Assembly (NCBI GenBank): GCA_945288535.1
Contig: CALYQQ010000005.1
Location: 62,001 to 126,000 of the forward strand
Reading direction: 5' to 3'
Length of the DNA stretch: 64,000 nucleotides
Origin: an uncultured Enterobacterales bacterium
Lineage (GTDB): Bacteria; Pseudomonadota; Gammaproteobacteria; Enterobacterales; CALYQQ01
In this document: positions 30,037-41,535 of the stretch, in pieces
Position numbering within the stretch: the first letter of the stretch is position 1
How the letters are laid out: each line of letters opens with the position of its first letter
Translations under genes and position numbers: made by a program
Notes under the pieces: generated by a model
Database searches by the model: none
Told to the model about the DNA's origin: nothing
Seen by the model: only the letters and a program-made list of their open reading frames with translations

Positions 30037-30630
30037 TTAACCATTTATTTTTTCGATAATACCATGGTCATTTTCAAATCGTAATAGACTGTAAGCGTCT
30101 TGGTGGAATGTAAATTGCCAGAACGCCTCAGTAGGTAAATTTAATATCGTAAGCATTAATAGTCGCAGTGGACCTTGATGGCCAACAAATAATAAATGTC
30201 CTGCTGATTGACTGCTTAATAATGTCTGCCAAGCCGTATTAACTCTTTGACGAAAATTGTCAAAACTTTCTCCCCCAGGCGGCGCTTGCTTTAGCCAATT
30301 TTTACACCAGTGGTGATAGCGTTGGCTATCTTTAATTTGCAGATCTCGATAATGCTGCCCTTCCCATTCACCAAAATCCAGCTCATTAAATTCAGCAATG
30401 GACGTTATATCGGCCTGAGGTGCAATAATATGAGCCGTTTGCCTAGTTCGTTGTAGACCACTACAAATCACTTTATCAAACGTAATCGATTTTAACCGAT
30501 AGGCTAATGCATTGGCTTGTTGTATACCCCGATCATTCAATGCAATATCACTACAGCCATAATAAAGGCCACGTTTATTGGCAATGGTTTCGCCATGTCG
30601 AACTAAATAAATGATTAACATAAGTGACAC
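30037..30630 (-). CDS. cobC: Alpha-ribazole phosphatase
   Basis: LVRHGETIANKRGLYYG, ELDFGEWEGQ, VGHQGPLRLL; adjacent to cobS. Confidence 0.88.
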   Translation of the reverse strand: MSLMLIIYLVRHGETIANKRGLYYGCSDIALNDRGIQQANALAYRLKSITFDKVICSGLQRTRQTAHIIAPQADITSIAEFNELDFGEWEGQHYRDLQIKDSQRYHHWCKNWLKQAPPGGESFDNFRQRVNTAWQTLLSSQSAGHLLFVGHQGPLRLLMLTILNLPTEAFWQFTFHQDAYSLLRFENDHGIIEKING

Positions 30631-30636
30631 TGTAAC

Positions 30637-31437
30637 CTATAATGACATTGTAGGTGTTAACAATGATAAACAAAAGCAGAGTTCTGCTAATTCTATACCA
30701 CCACCAAGTGTATCACCTGTTTGCCCAGCTAATTTTCGTTGAATATAGGCTCGATAACAACACATAAAACCCAATGTGAACAAAGCACAGACGATCCCGA
30801 CGCCACCATTAACGATGGCGATAATAATCCCACCACAACTTAAGGTTAACTTCGCTTGTTTTGTTGTCACTTTGCCAATATAAACATGACCTAATCCCTT
30901 ATCACGTGCATAAGGCTGGCGATACATTAGAATAATTACCGCTAAAGTTCTAGCGACAACGGGCGCACCAATTAAAGCCGTATAGACTGATACATCATGT
31001 TCTTCAGACAATGCATAGAGTACGGCTATTTTAAGAGTGATAGCAAAAAATAAGGCTAAAACACCATTAGTACCAATACGACTATCACGCATAATTTCCA
31101 GCATTTTTGGCCGTTGATATAATGTAAAAACACCATCAGCGGTATCCGCCAAACCATCAAGATGAAATGCACCTGTAATAACAGTGTTACATAATACTGC
31201 AAAAAGTAAGCCTATCGCACTCCCCCATACGCATTGCGCCAGGCTAAATACCAGTGCACAACTCATACCGATAATAAATCCTATGATAGGAAAGAAAATA
31301 ACACCTTTAACATAATCATCAATGGTAATGTGTTGAGTAAAACGTTGTGGTACGGGTATGCGACTAATAAACTGTAGTGAGGCGCAAAAGATTTGCCACC
31401 AATAAATGCGATTAATATGATGTAATCTATGGGGCAT
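30637..31437 (-). CDS. cobS: Adenosylcobinamide-GDP ribazoletransferase
   Basis: ITGAFHLDGLADTADGVF, MRDSRIGTNGVLALF; MPHRLHHI start at 31437 follows the cobU stop better than the ORF-track start 31497. Confidence 0.94.
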   Translation of the reverse strand: MPHRLHHINRIYWWQIFCASLQFISRIPVPQRFTQHITIDDYVKGVIFFPIIGFIIGMSCALVFSLAQCVWGSAIGLLFAVLCNTVITGAFHLDGLADTADGVFTLYQRPKMLEIMRDSRIGTNGVLALFFAITLKIAVLYALSEEHDVSVYTALIGAPVVARTLAVIILMYRQPYARDKGLGHVYIGKVTTKQAKLTLSCGGIIIAIVNGGVGIVCALFTLGFMCCYRAYIQRKLAGQTGDTLGGGIELAELCFCLSLLTPTMSL

Positions 31438-31441
31438 ACGG

Positions 31442-31999
31442 TTATCCTTTAATTTTGATATCAATTCCTGATACCACAAAGTGAACTGTTTCAGCACATT
31501 CAGCTAATTTCTGGTTAGCTCGCCCGGCAATATCACGAAAATGTCTTGCTAAGCGATTTTCTGGCACAATACCGAGCCCTAACTCGTTAGTAACAATAAT
31601 GACATGACATTGGGAAGTATGACAGGCTGTCAATAGTTGATCGAGTTGCCAATTTACTTTTTTTTCTAATGTAGCAAAACATAATGTTTCAATAGGCTTA
31701 TTAGCCGCATAATCAAAAAGCAAATTGCTTAGCATTGTTGTTATACACTCCAGTAAAATAACTTGATAACCAGGAGCTTTTTCATTAATTAACGTGCCTA
31801 AATTTCGATAGCCTTCATAGGTATGCCAATGGCATGGACGTTGCTTACGGTGAATTGCTACTCGACGTTCTGTTTCATCATCAAGTAATAGTGAAGTAGC
31901 AATATATAAAACATTACCTTGTTGTCCTGCGAACTGATAGGCTAGTTTTTCTGCAACGTTGCTTTTACCGCTACGCGCCCCACCAGTAATTAAAATCAT
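31442..31999 (-). CDS. cobU: Adenosylcobinamide kinase / guanylyltransferase
   Basis: ILITGGARSGKSNVAE, IIVTNELGLGIVPENRLARHFRDIAGRANQ. Confidence 0.95.
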   Translation of the reverse strand: MILITGGARSGKSNVAEKLAYQFAGQQGNVLYIATSLLLDDETERRVAIHRKQRPCHWHTYEGYRNLGTLINEKAPGYQVILLECITTMLSNLLFDYAANKPIETLCFATLEKKVNWQLDQLLTACHTSQCHVIIVTNELGLGIVPENRLARHFRDIAGRANQKLAECAETVHFVVSGIDIKIKG

Positions 32000-33585
32000 A
32001 ATGTCCCTCCTGATGGGTTAAGTTGCATGATTTGATAAATTTTGGCCAAATCTAAATTTTGACGCATGACATCAGCTAATTTGTCATATTGCTGCTGTTT
32101 AAACTGATGAAATGATAGTGTCTCAGATAAAAGTGGCCAGTTATGGCGTAAGCGCAATGCATTCAAGAGACCTCGGCTAAAATTATCTTCATCAAATAAA
32201 CCATGAATATATGTTCCCATAATATTGCCGTCATTGCTTACCATACCCTCATTATGGGGAATGTGATCAATATTCTCGCTAGAAACACATTGACTAAAAT
32301 AAGTGACATGATTTACACCTGAAATAGAAGCATCATTCGCTACGACTTTCGTTTGTCCCATATGAATTTCGTAACCCGATAATATTTCACCATGACAAAA
32401 TTGGAACAAGCCTTTTGTGGGGGCGGTTACTTTAGCCGTTACCTGACATGTGGTTTTTTCCGCTGTGAAATAGGTATCACAAGGCAATAATCCTAATCCA
32501 GGTAAATGGTTAATATGCGATTCAATACCATCATAGATCGTTCGACCTAACATCTGATAACCACCACAAATACCTATAACCGGTGTACCCAACGCGGAGA
32601 GTTGCTGTATTTCGGCCGCTAAACCACTGTTATACAAATAAGAAAGGTCTTCTAAGGTATTTTTAGAACCAGGAATAATAATGAGATCAGCCTGATTAAT
32701 TTGTTGCCCTGGTTGTATATAACGTAAACGAACATCAGGTTGCTGTATTAACGCATTAAAATCAGTAAAATTAGCAATATAAGGAAGTTTTATGACGACA
32801 ATATCTAACATCATTTGTTTATCGTTATTCTCGGTATGGTAATGTGAACGCATTAATGCAACACTATCTTCATCGTCAATATGAATAGCCAACATAGGCA
32901 TCACACCTAATACCGGTACATTTGTCATTGCTTCAAGTGCATCAATACCGGGTTGTAATAATGCTACATCACCACGAAATTTGTTAATAATAATACCTTT
33001 AACTCGCAGCCGTTCACTTTCAGACAATAGCGCTAATGTGCCATAAATCGCGGCGAAAACACCGCCACGATCAATGTCTGCAACTAAAATAACGGGCGCA
33101 TCAATTCGTTCAGCTAATCCCATATTCACGATATCATGTTCTCGCAAATTAATTTCGGCTGGACTGCCCGCACCTTCAATCACAATGATTTGATACTCTT
33201 CGGCTAATTGCTTATAACAGGATATAACATGTTTAACTAAATGGGGCTTAAACTGATGATAGCGAATTGCATTCATGTCGGCTATTTTTTTGCCAAGAAC
33301 AATAAGTTGTGAATGACGTTCGCCCATTGGTTTTAATAAGATAGGATTCATGCGTGCATCAGGTTCAATTCCAGCAGCTTCAGCCTGAACGATTTGCGCG
33401 CGTCCCATCTCTTCATTTTTTTGACTAATGCCAGAGTTAAGTGCCATATTCTGTGATTTAAAAGGAGCAACACGAAAACCATCTTGAGCGAAAATACGGC
33501 ATAATCCTGTAGCGAGAATACTTTTACCCACATCAGAAGCTGTGCCTTGCAACATAATTGAACTGGCCATCATTTTTCTTATCAT
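31996..33585 (-). CDS. cobQ: Adenosylcobyric acid synthase
   Basis: MLQGTASDVGKS, PFKSQNMALNSG, IIPGSKNTLEDL, GICGGYQMLG. Equivalent to cbiP. Confidence 0.96.
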   Translation of the reverse strand: MIRKMMASSIMLQGTASDVGKSILATGLCRIFAQDGFRVAPFKSQNMALNSGISQKNEEMGRAQIVQAEAAGIEPDARMNPILLKPMGERHSQLIVLGKKIADMNAIRYHQFKPHLVKHVISCYKQLAEEYQIIVIEGAGSPAEINLREHDIVNMGLAERIDAPVILVADIDRGGVFAAIYGTLALLSESERLRVKGIIINKFRGDVALLQPGIDALEAMTNVPVLGVMPMLAIHIDDEDSVALMRSHYHTENNDKQMMLDIVVIKLPYIANFTDFNALIQQPDVRLRYIQPGQQINQADLIIIPGSKNTLEDLSYLYNSGLAAEIQQLSALGTPVIGICGGYQMLGRTIYDGIESHINHLPGLGLLPCDTYFTAEKTTCQVTAKVTAPTKGLFQFCHGEILSGYEIHMGQTKVVANDASISGVNHVTYFSQCVSSENIDHIPHNEGMVSNDGNIMGTYIHGLFDEDNFSRGLLNALRLRHNWPLLSETLSFHQFKQQQYDKLADVMRQNLDLAKIYQIMQLNPSGGTL

Positions 33586-33642
33586 CTCTTTTTTGAGTTA
33601 ATTTACTAAGATCTGGACAAAATCTTTAAAGTTAATTACGGG

Positions 33643-34347
33643 TTATTGCCATAATTTATTAATTAAAATTGTGGTGAAATAAGACAATTTTTCCTGTTCA
33701 TCAATAGTTTGAATATTATGGTAAATGTATTCTGTTTCTAACGCAGCATTGCAAACCAATACAGCATGGTTGATTAAATGATGTTTTATCAATAAATGTT
33801 TTATTAACGGGAAATTCGCCGTCACTTTCATAAGGATTAAACTTTGATGTTGCACCAATGCAGACTCAATTTCATTCGCTGGCGCTGTACACGAAATAAC
33901 CGCCATTGATTGTTGTTCCATAGCCAGTGGAATTTGGCAACGTGATGCGATATAAGCAAAAGATGTAATACCGGGAATAATGGCTATTGGGATTTTATTT
34001 TGTAATCGTGCTAATAAATTAACCCACGTGCTAAATAACATGCTATCACCAAGCGAAATAAAACCGACTAAGTGATCATGGTCTACATCCTTTGCCATTT
34101 CATGTGCAATAGCATCCCATTGGTGTTCTTTTTGTAAACTATTTGTCGTCATAGGGAAATGACGTAGTTTTATTTCAATATGATCAGGTAAATAAGGCTG
34201 TACAATTGACAATGCAAGGCTTGTTCCCCCTTGTCGCCCTGCTGGTGCATATAAGATTGTTAATGCAGATAAGCAGTTAACTGCCCTGATAGTAAGCAGA
34301 TCACTACATCCTGGTCCAGTACTAATTGCAAATAATTTTCCTGTCAT
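33643..34347 (-). CDS. cbiL: Cobalt-factor II C20-methyltransferase
   Basis: TGPGCSDLLTIRAVNCL, SLGDSMLFSTW, IPGITSFAYIASR. Confidence 0.88.
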   Translation of the reverse strand: MTGKLFAISTGPGCSDLLTIRAVNCLSALTILYAPAGRQGGTSLALSIVQPYLPDHIEIKLRHFPMTTNSLQKEHQWDAIAHEMAKDVDHDHLVGFISLGDSMLFSTWVNLLARLQNKIPIAIIPGITSFAYIASRCQIPLAMEQQSMAVISCTAPANEIESALVQHQSLILMKVTANFPLIKHLLIKHHLINHAVLVCNAALETEYIYHNIQTIDEQEKLSYFTTILINKLWQ

Positions 34348-34349
34348 AA

Positions 34350-35135
34350 TTAATAATCTCTATCAGCTTTAGCTGCTTTTGAATGTGAGACAAATATCTC
34401 TTGTACTAATGGATTTTCACCCAATCCTTGTAACCAACATTGCGTATCAATCCCTGCTGTGATCAACTTTGTACTCCATGAGTCTTCATCGTCTGACGCC
34501 ATATCATGAATTGCATGATCGCCAGCAACAGTCATCAGAGGCATTAAATGCACTTTACGTACTTTTTCCTCAAGCAATTGCGTAATAATAGAGTTAATTT
34601 CAGGATAACTTTCTACTGCACCAACTAATGCTGGGATTTTTTTTGCTCGTAAAAGATGATCTAAACAAGCATATGCCGCAAATGCATAATGCGTTGCGCC
34701 ATGCCCCATAAAAACGACGCGCTCATCTGCCGCAAGTTCAGGCATTTGTGCTTGTAATGCAATAATTAATTGTTCATAGTCATCAAAATGGGTAATTAAT
34801 GGGTTACCAATAGCCAAATAAGTAAAACTGTCGCGAAAATTATCAATTTGTTTAACAATTTTGCCATACTCATCGCCATTAATCACATGTAATGACTGAA
34901 CTAGTATGTCCTGATACCCTAAATCATGTAAGCGTTGTAATGCTTGCTGTGGATTATCAATATATTCACCATCGCGTTTAGCTAATTTAGCCATAATAAG
35001 CGTAGAAGTGAATGCCCGAAAAAAATCCCGATCAGGATATTCGGCAGCCAAACGTTGCTCACACGCAGTAATATTTTTTAATCGAGTCTGAGGATAGCTA
35101 GTACCAAAACTAATTACTAAAATTGCTTTTTTCAT
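34350..35135 (-). CDS. cbiK: Sirohydrochlorin cobaltochelatase
   Basis: AILVISFGTSYPQTR, VQSLHVINGDEY, GHGATHYAF, HLMPLMTVAGDHA. Confidence 0.93.
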   Translation of the reverse strand: MKKAILVISFGTSYPQTRLKNITACEQRLAAEYPDRDFFRAFTSTLIMAKLAKRDGEYIDNPQQALQRLHDLGYQDILVQSLHVINGDEYGKIVKQIDNFRDSFTYLAIGNPLITHFDDYEQLIIALQAQMPELAADERVVFMGHGATHYAFAAYACLDHLLRAKKIPALVGAVESYPEINSIITQLLEEKVRKVHLMPLMTVAGDHAIHDMASDDEDSWSTKLITAGIDTQCWLQGLGENPLVQEIFVSHSKAAKADRDY

Positions 35136-35176
35136 TATGTCTCTACTAGTTAATTGAATTGGGTAAAAAGAGCAAT

Positions 35177-35980
35177 CTATTCACCATGTGTTATTTTTTG
35201 ATGTGCTGTCTGTTGGATATACGCCAACACATCATCTAATGAAAATACTTTATACGGATAAACTATTCTGGGCCGGTGGATCACAATACATGGTATTTGT
35301 AATGCTACACAGGCTGTAATTTTATGTTGAAAACCACCTGCGTATCCGGATTCTTTGGTGATCACGACATCAGGTTGATAAGTTTGGTAAAGTGCTATAT
35401 TCATTTCATGACTAAATGGGCCTTTCATGGCGATAATATCAGCGACGCCTAATCCGAGCTTATAACAGTTCTCTATCACATCTACGGTCGGTAATACCCT
35501 AGCAATTATTTGTTTATCTATTAATAAGTTCACATACTCTATAAGTTGTTTACTTCCTGTAGTCAAAAATACCCGTTTACCCAATGTGTTTGCCAGAATA
35601 CACGCCTGATGTACGCTATCAACGTTAATAATTAATGGATTGTCGCAAATCTCTACTTCAACAGGTCGCTCAAATCGCACATAGTTAATAGAGTGTGTCG
35701 AGCAGGCAATCATTATGTTATGCGAAACTTCGGTAGCAAAAGGATGTGTTGCATCAACGACTAAATTAATCTTCTGGGTTACTAACCATTGCTGCATCTG
35801 TTCTGTCGTCATTCGTCCTGTAATAACTGATCCTTTAACTTTTGCGGCGAGCATTTCCCCTGCAGAGGTGGCTACTGATAAGCTATAATGAATATGGTTC
35901 TTATCAAGTAACTGACAAAGTGTTATTGCATCAGATGTACCACCAAATATATGGATCTGTAATTGTTCAAGTTGCATCAC
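35177..35980 (-). CDS. cbiJ: Cobalt-precorrin-6A reductase
   Basis: HIFGGTSDAI, VVDATHPFA, FLTTGSKQL, VVITKESGYAGGFQHK. Confidence 0.9.
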   Translation of the reverse strand: MMQLEQLQIHIFGGTSDAITLCQLLDKNHIHYSLSVATSAGEMLAAKVKGSVITGRMTTEQMQQWLVTQKINLVVDATHPFATEVSHNIMIACSTHSINYVRFERPVEVEICDNPLIINVDSVHQACILANTLGKRVFLTTGSKQLIEYVNLLIDKQIIARVLPTVDVIENCYKLGLGVADIIAMKGPFSHEMNIALYQTYQPDVVITKESGYAGGFQHKITACVALQIPCIVIHRPRIVYPYKVFSLDDVLAYIQQTAHQKITHGE

Positions 35981-36702
35981 AATTGATAACCCCTAGGTGT
36001 AATCATTAGGCCACTATCAATATAAGTGGTTTTATTACCAACGATGACCAGACTCCGCATATCAACGCGTGTGTAATCAATAGTAGCGAAGGTTGTTAAC
36101 CATTTTTCCTGATGCTTTCGTCCTACTTCTTTTACAATACCTACCGGTGTTGTATCCGCTTTATAAGGACGCATTAAATTAAACGCACGAGTTAAATGAT
36201 TAGGTCTGCCGCGGCTACGAGGATTATAAAAACAAATTACAAAATCCGCCGCTGCTGCATACATAATCCGCTGTTCAATCACATCCCATGGTGTAAGCAA
36301 ATCACTTAAACTAATATGACAAAAATCGTGCATTAAAGGCGCACCTAATAATGCTGCCGATGCAGAGCTAGCTGTCACTCCCGCAATCACCTTGACTGGG
36401 ATGGACAATTTTTGCCGGGTCGTTAATTCAAGCACTAAACCTGCCATACCGTAAATACCAGCATCACCACTACTAACTAATGCTACTTTTTTTCCTTGTA
36501 CAGCAAGATCAATAGCAACCTGACAACGTTCAATCTCTTTACACATTCCCGTTTTAATGACGTCTTTGTCATCGATTAATCCTTTTATTAAATGTGTATA
36601 CGTTTTATAACCAACGATAATTTCAGCATCGTAAATGGCTCTAATAGCCTCTTCTGTCATCGTTGCTTGATCCCCTGGCCCTATTCCAATTACATATAGC
36701 AT
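35977..36702 (-). CDS. cbiH: Cobalt-precorrin-3B C17-methyltransferase
   Basis: [47 protein letters not shown]. Confidence 0.93.
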   Translation of the reverse strand: MLYVIGIGPGDQATMTEEAIRAIYDAEIIVGYKTYTHLIKGLIDDKDVIKTGMCKEIERCQVAIDLAVQGKKVALVSSGDAGIYGMAGLVLELTTRQKLSIPVKVIAGVTASSASAALLGAPLMHDFCHISLSDLLTPWDVIEQRIMYAAAADFVICFYNPRSRGRPNHLTRAFNLMRPYKADTTPVGIVKEVGRKHQEKWLTTFATIDYTRVDMRSLVIVGNKTTYIDSGLMITPRGYQL

Positions 36703-37742
36703 GGTGTAACTCCTAATGTTATGGTGATCCCATTTTCTTTACAGCTTTCTCCTAATAAATGCCCTCTACTCATCAACCAAGCTACGGGTTGTGAAACACT
36801 ACCAATACCTAATGTTTGTTTTACAAAAGAGGATTGTGGAAAAAGGGACTCGTAAGGAATTAATTGATCTAATGAATAAACATTGAAAGGTACACTTAGT
36901 TGATCAGCCAGTTCAATTAATCCCACTTCATCTTGTTTAATGTCAATACTGCCAATTTGTTGTAATGCCAACAGATGGAGCTGATTTAGTGAAAAATGAT
37001 CACGCAATTGTCGATACAGTGCTTCATATTGAGTACCACGGCGACAACCAATTCCGGCAACGATTCGTCGAGGAATAACTTGAAAAATAGGTAAACCCAG
37101 GTTAGGTAATGGATTGGCCATCGTGACCCAGACTAATGCATCTAAACCGGTTATTTGTTGAAGATTATCAATCACGGTAAAACCACGTCGATCATTTACT
37201 TGATGATGTTCCTGATATAGTCCTACGCACTTACCACTGATTAACATCTGATTAATTTTTTTTACTGAATCATGATAATTAGCAATCGCTGCGTTCATAT
37301 CTAATGCAATCATATCTAACGCGGCGACGTGATTGATATCTGTCGCAGTGGTGATCACAGGGTCAGCATTCAATCGTTCAGCTAAATATAATGCCAGTCG
37401 ATTAGCACCACCAATATGGCCTGATAATAAACTAATTATATGTTTACCCTTTTCATCCATTACCAGTACCGCCGGATCATGTAATTTTGTTTGTAATAAT
37501 GGGGCTATAGTCCGTACAGCAATTCCGGTGGCACAAATAAAAAGTAACGATTGATAATCTACGAAGAGTCTTGCTACACTTTGTGCGAAATTCATCGTAA
37601 ATGGCTGTAAGCCAGACTTGGCTAATGCCTTCGTCGTATAACAATCGCAAGGTATTATTTTAGCAATGCGTAGTGATTGCTGATTGCCTCTCGGGGTTAA
37701 GCTAATCACAGCCAGTGCATTATTCACTTTGACGGAATTCAT
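36690..37742 (-). CDS. cbiG: Cobalt-precorrin-5A hydrolase
   Basis: [48 protein letters not shown] start near 37742 preferred over ORF-track 37787. Confidence 0.92.
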   Translation of the reverse strand: MNSVKVNNALAVISLTPRGNQQSLRIAKIIPCDCYTTKALAKSGLQPFTMNFAQSVARLFVDYQSLLFICATGIAVRTIAPLLQTKLHDPAVLVMDEKGKHIISLLSGHIGGANRLALYLAERLNADPVITTATDINHVAALDMIALDMNAAIANYHDSVKKINQMLISGKCVGLYQEHHQVNDRRGFTVIDNLQQITGLDALVWVTMANPLPNLGLPIFQVIPRRIVAGIGCRRGTQYEALYRQLRDHFSLNQLHLLALQQIGSIDIKQDEVGLIELADQLSVPFNVYSLDQLIPYESLFPQSSFVKQTLGIGSVSQPVAWLMSRGHLLGESCKENGITITLGVTPCYM

Positions 37743-38499
37743 GACTAAACTCGGCCGCATAAAGTTTGGAATGATAATAAGTATCACCTAAGAAATCGCC
37801 AACTAGAATCAAAGCTGTTTTTTTAATACCGGCATTCGCGACTTTTTTGGCAATATCCTGCAAAGTACCTTTTACAGTCATTTGTTCTGGCCAGGTAGCT
37901 TTATAAATAACGGCAGTTGGTGTATCTACTGGATATCCACCTTCAATTAGTTTTGCTACAACTTGGTTCACACTTTGAACGGACAAAAAAATTGCCATAG
38001 AGGTCCGATGGCTAGCAAAAGATTCAATTGATTCGCGCGAGGGGGTGGTCGTACGCCCGGCAATACGGGTAATAATTAAACTTTGTGATACATTAGGTAC
38101 GGTATATTCAACACCAAGTGTGGCGGCTGCACCTAAAAATGAACTTACACCGGGTATTATTGTAAATTTAATTTGCCTTTTTTTGAGTTCTTCTATTTGC
38201 TCACGAATTGAACCATATAAGGATAAATCACCTGTCTGTAAACGTATGACAAGTTTTTCTTGTTTCATGCTATCGACTATAAGGCTAATAATTTCATTTA
38301 ATGTCATGGTCGCACTGTCATAATATGCGGTGTGGGGTTTACAATAGTTTAATAGTGCTGGATTAATTAATGAGCCCGCATAAATAACAATATCAGCATG
38401 AGACAAAAGACGATATCCTTTCATTGTAATTAATTCACAATCGCCTGGCCCAGCACCAATAAAATAGACGTTATCTTTGGCAATCACATCATTGTTCAT
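37720..38499 (-). CDS. cbiF: Cobalt-precorrin-4 C11-methyltransferase
   Basis: [53 protein letters not shown]. Confidence 0.94.
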   Translation of the reverse strand: MNNDVIAKDNVYFIGAGPGDCELITMKGYRLLSHADIVIYAGSLINPALLNYCKPHTAYYDSATMTLNEIISLIVDSMKQEKLVIRLQTGDLSLYGSIREQIEELKKRQIKFTIIPGVSSFLGAAATLGVEYTVPNVSQSLIITRIAGRTTTPSRESIESFASHRTSMAIFLSVQSVNQVVAKLIEGGYPVDTPTAVIYKATWPEQMTVKGTLQDIAKKVANAGIKKTALILVGDFLGDTYYHSKLYAAEFSHEFRQSE

Positions 38500-39067
38500 T
38501 GTCGTGTATCTCCTTTTTCTGACAAGAAATAATGTAAGTGGGATTTGCGGGTTTAAAATAATTCCCTTGCCCTAATTTAGTCAGGTGAGATATCTGTAAT
38601 TGACAGACGTTAATGTGGTCGAATTTACAATGATGTAAGTATTCAATCGCCTCCAACATATTATTAAGTAAAATAAAATTCATAACCAAATGACCACCGC
38701 TAACAAGTAATTTTTCACTCCAGTCAATAAGGTCGGTTAATTTACCATTACTTCCTCCAATGAAAATCGCATCTGCACAATAATCTTTAAGTGGTAATGG
38801 CGCTGTCACAGGTAAAATAGTCATATTATTAACAGCAAATTTTTGCCGATTTTGCTCAATTAACTGTATTGCTTCTCTATTGTGTTCGATCGAAAGAACG
38901 TGTAAGTGGGGATAACGCAATCCTGCTTCAATGGAAATACTTCCAGTACCTGCGCCGACATCAAGAAAATAACGAGCTTTATTTAATGCAAGTCTTTCTA
39001 ACGTCAAAATACGAACATCTTCTTTTGTCATAGGTACCTTGCCGCGGATAAATTCACAGTCCTTCAT
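38489..39067 (-). CDS. cbiT: Cobalt-precorrin-6B C15-methyltransferase (decarboxylating)
   Basis: [40 protein letters not shown]. Confidence 0.93.
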   Translation of the reverse strand: MKDCEFIRGKVPMTKEDVRILTLERLALNKARYFLDVGAGTGSISIEAGLRYPHLHVLSIEHNREAIQLIEQNRQKFAVNNMTILPVTAPLPLKDYCADAIFIGGSNGKLTDLIDWSEKLLVSGGHLVMNFILLNNMLEAIEYLHHCKFDHINVCQLQISHLTKLGQGNYFKPANPTYIISCQKKEIHDNEQ

Positions 39068-39099
39068 GATATTGCACCTTTAAGTGTATCTATATCCAT

Positions 39100-39768
39100 T
39101 TATTGTGGCGATTTGATCACACTATTAATCAAATTTTCTTCTGCGAACAAAATTGTCTCATATGGCCGCCAGGGTGTTTGTAAAATAATGACAATATTTA
39201 ACGCATAGGTTGTTTCAATTTTAGTTGGGTGGATAATAATCCGTTCATTAGGATAAGAAAGATTTTCACCAATAATTAAATAGCGTTGTAATTGACGTTG
39301 CTGAATCTGTTGCGATATTTCATAAGGACCAATGCACTGATCAGTGACCATTGCCACTTTTTTATGGGCAAGGATAAAATCAAAATCAGGTAATTTGCCA
39401 TGGCTACTGGTTAAATAGACATCATTCATATCCAGACCAATACGGCTAAAAAGATATTGCACCGTACTAATACCCGGTATAATTCGTACATTTTCTATAC
39501 CTAGTTGTTGGCATAAAAACTTACCTATGCCATATAGCATAGGATCACCCGAGGCTAAAATAGTAATTTGATATTGCTGATGTTTAACTAACCAAGCTAA
39601 CAGCTTATTTAGTTGACTATCAAGCAAATGTATTTGTCCGCTAAAATCAGTAAATAATGCCAGTTGACGTGGCGCACCTACTAACCAATTACTGCTATTA
39701 ATAATTTGTTGTGCTAACGGTATTAAATAATCTCGGTGTCCTGGGCCTATTCCTACGACATTAATCAT
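39100..39768 (-). CDS. cbiE: Cobalt-precorrin-7 C5-methyltransferase
   Basis: [47 protein letters not shown]. Confidence 0.92.
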   Translation of the reverse strand: MINVVGIGPGHRDYLIPLAQQIINSSNWLVGAPRQLALFTDFSGQIHLLDSQLNKLLAWLVKHQQYQITILASGDPMLYGIGKFLCQQLGIENVRIIPGISTVQYLFSRIGLDMNDVYLTSSHGKLPDFDFILAHKKVAMVTDQCIGPYEISQQIQQRQLQRYLIIGENLSYPNERIIIHPTKIETTYALNIVIILQTPWRPYETILFAEENLINSVIKSPQ

Positions 39769-40885
39769 GATAAATTGCTTTTAGTTGTGAAAGTGGTTGG
39801 CTACTACCTAATATCCGGCCATCATAAGCAAAAATAACTGTATTACACTGTGGTGGCATAGTATTAAAGCGAAATAATAATGTCATACGTTGCTGAATTT
39901 TATTCGCTATTTGTTGGTAAACACTTTGCCACCCCTGCTCGTCGATTAATGTCATCGCTTCTTCTGTTGTCGCACATTGTTCAATTTGTTCGAGTAATGT
40001 ATAAGGCGCATGCAGTAAGGCCAGATGAGCGATCAATGTTTCTATTCTGCCATCAGCAATATGACTATGCGTATGAAAGATCCCCGCGGCTACTTTGATG
40101 AGTTTACCTAAATGCCCTACTAACGTAATATAGCGAAATTGTAAGCGCTCCGCCTCCTTTAACATAAAACCGACAAAATTACTCATGGTGACAACATAAT
40201 TACTACCAATACCAAGTTGCTCATTAACAAATCGTTCACCATGATTGCCTGGAACTAAAATAACTTTATCCAAGCCTTCATCACGTTTCATAGAGAGCGC
40301 TAACGATAATGATTTTTTCCAACTTTCATCAGACATTGGCGTTACAATGCCGGTTGTGCCAATAATTGAGATCCCTCCAACGATACCTAATCTACTGTTA
40401 TAGGTTTTTTTAGCGCGCTCTTCGCCTTCCGGTGCAAAGATTGTTATTTTTGCGCCACGTTGTGGCCCTATCACGTCGCGTACTGCGGTTTCAATGGTTT
40501 GTCTTGGCGTATGATTAATTGCAGCGTTGCCTAGTGGTAAGCCTATCCCACGACGACTTACTACGCCAATACCTAGACCACCCTCAATACTAATATAGCT
40601 TGACTCATTTAACGTCACCTTGGCATAAATGAGCATTCCATGGGTCGCATCTATGTCGTCTCCGCCATCTTTTTCAATAGCTGCTATTGCGCTATTGCCT
40701 TGTATAGAGCTATCCCGAACAGTTAAATTGAGGACTACCCCTGATGGGGTAACAATTGAAACATTACTAATAAGTTGTTGACGCAATACCATGAGTGCTG
40801 CAACTTTAGCCGCTGCAGTTGCACAAGACCCCGTGGTATACCCCGTGCGATATTTTTTGCCATTATGCCAAACATAATTATCCAT
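39761..40885 (-). CDS. cbiD: Cobalt-precorrin-5B C1-methyltransferase
   Basis: [52 protein letters not shown]. Confidence 0.95.
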   Translation of the reverse strand: MDNYVWHNGKKYRTGYTTGSCATAAAKVAALMVLRQQLISNVSIVTPSGVVLNLTVRDSSIQGNSAIAAIEKDGGDDIDATHGMLIYAKVTLNESSYISIEGGLGIGVVSRRGIGLPLGNAAINHTPRQTIETAVRDVIGPQRGAKITIFAPEGEERAKKTYNSRLGIVGGISIIGTTGIVTPMSDESWKKSLSLALSMKRDEGLDKVILVPGNHGERFVNEQLGIGSNYVVTMSNFVGFMLKEAERLQFRYITLVGHLGKLIKVAAGIFHTHSHIADGRIETLIAHLALLHAPYTLLEQIEQCATTEEAMTLIDEQGWQSVYQQIANKIQQRMTLLFRFNTMPPQCNTVIFAYDGRILGSSQPLSQLKAIYHD

Positions 40886-40893
40886 AATGCCTC

Positions 40894-41529
40894 TTATAAC
40901 TCATATAACACTGCATTTAAAATTGCTGCCGCAATATTGCTACCACCTTTACGGCCAATTGATGTGATATTGGGTAAATTACTTTTTATTAAAGCAGCCT
41001 TCGATTCAGCTGCGCCCACAAAGCCAACAGGAACACCAATAACTGCTGTAGGAGGACATAGTCCACGCTTAGTTAATTCTAAAAGGCGAAATAAGGCTGT
41101 CGGCGCATTACCAAAAACAAATATTTTTTCGCCAGGTTGCTGTAATGCTAAATCGACAGCTGCCATCGATCGTGTAATATCATGTTGCTTTGCTATCAAG
41201 GCAACATGTTCATCATTAATATAGCAATAATAACGACAACCTAATTTATCTAAATATCGCTTGTTGATACCTGATAATACCATTGATGTATCAGTAAAAA
41301 TCGTAACGTTACGTTGTAACGCTGTTGATAATAGTTTGGTAACTTGAGGTGAAAAATGCAAAATATCAAGCCAATCAAAATCTGCACTGGTATGGATAGC
41401 ACGTTTAATAATGTGTTCTTGACATGCATCCACAAACAGGTAATCGGGCCTGTGTTCCGTGATTAGGTGTTGAATGATTTCAAAGCTTTTTTCTTCGATT
41501 AGTTTGGGTTGTTTAATATAATCCACCAT
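40894..41529 (-). CDS. cbiC: Cobalt-precorrin-8 methylmutase
   Basis: [60 protein letters not shown]. Confidence 0.95.
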   Translation of the reverse strand: MVDYIKQPKLIEEKSFEIIQHLITEHRPDYLFVDACQEHIIKRAIHTSADFDWLDILHFSPQVTKLLSTALQRNVTIFTDTSMVLSGINKRYLDKLGCRYYCYINDEHVALIAKQHDITRSMAAVDLALQQPGEKIFVFGNAPTALFRLLELTKRGLCPPTAVIGVPVGFVGAAESKAALIKSNLPNITSIGRKGGSNIAAAILNAVLYEL

Positions 41530-41535
41530 TCATCC

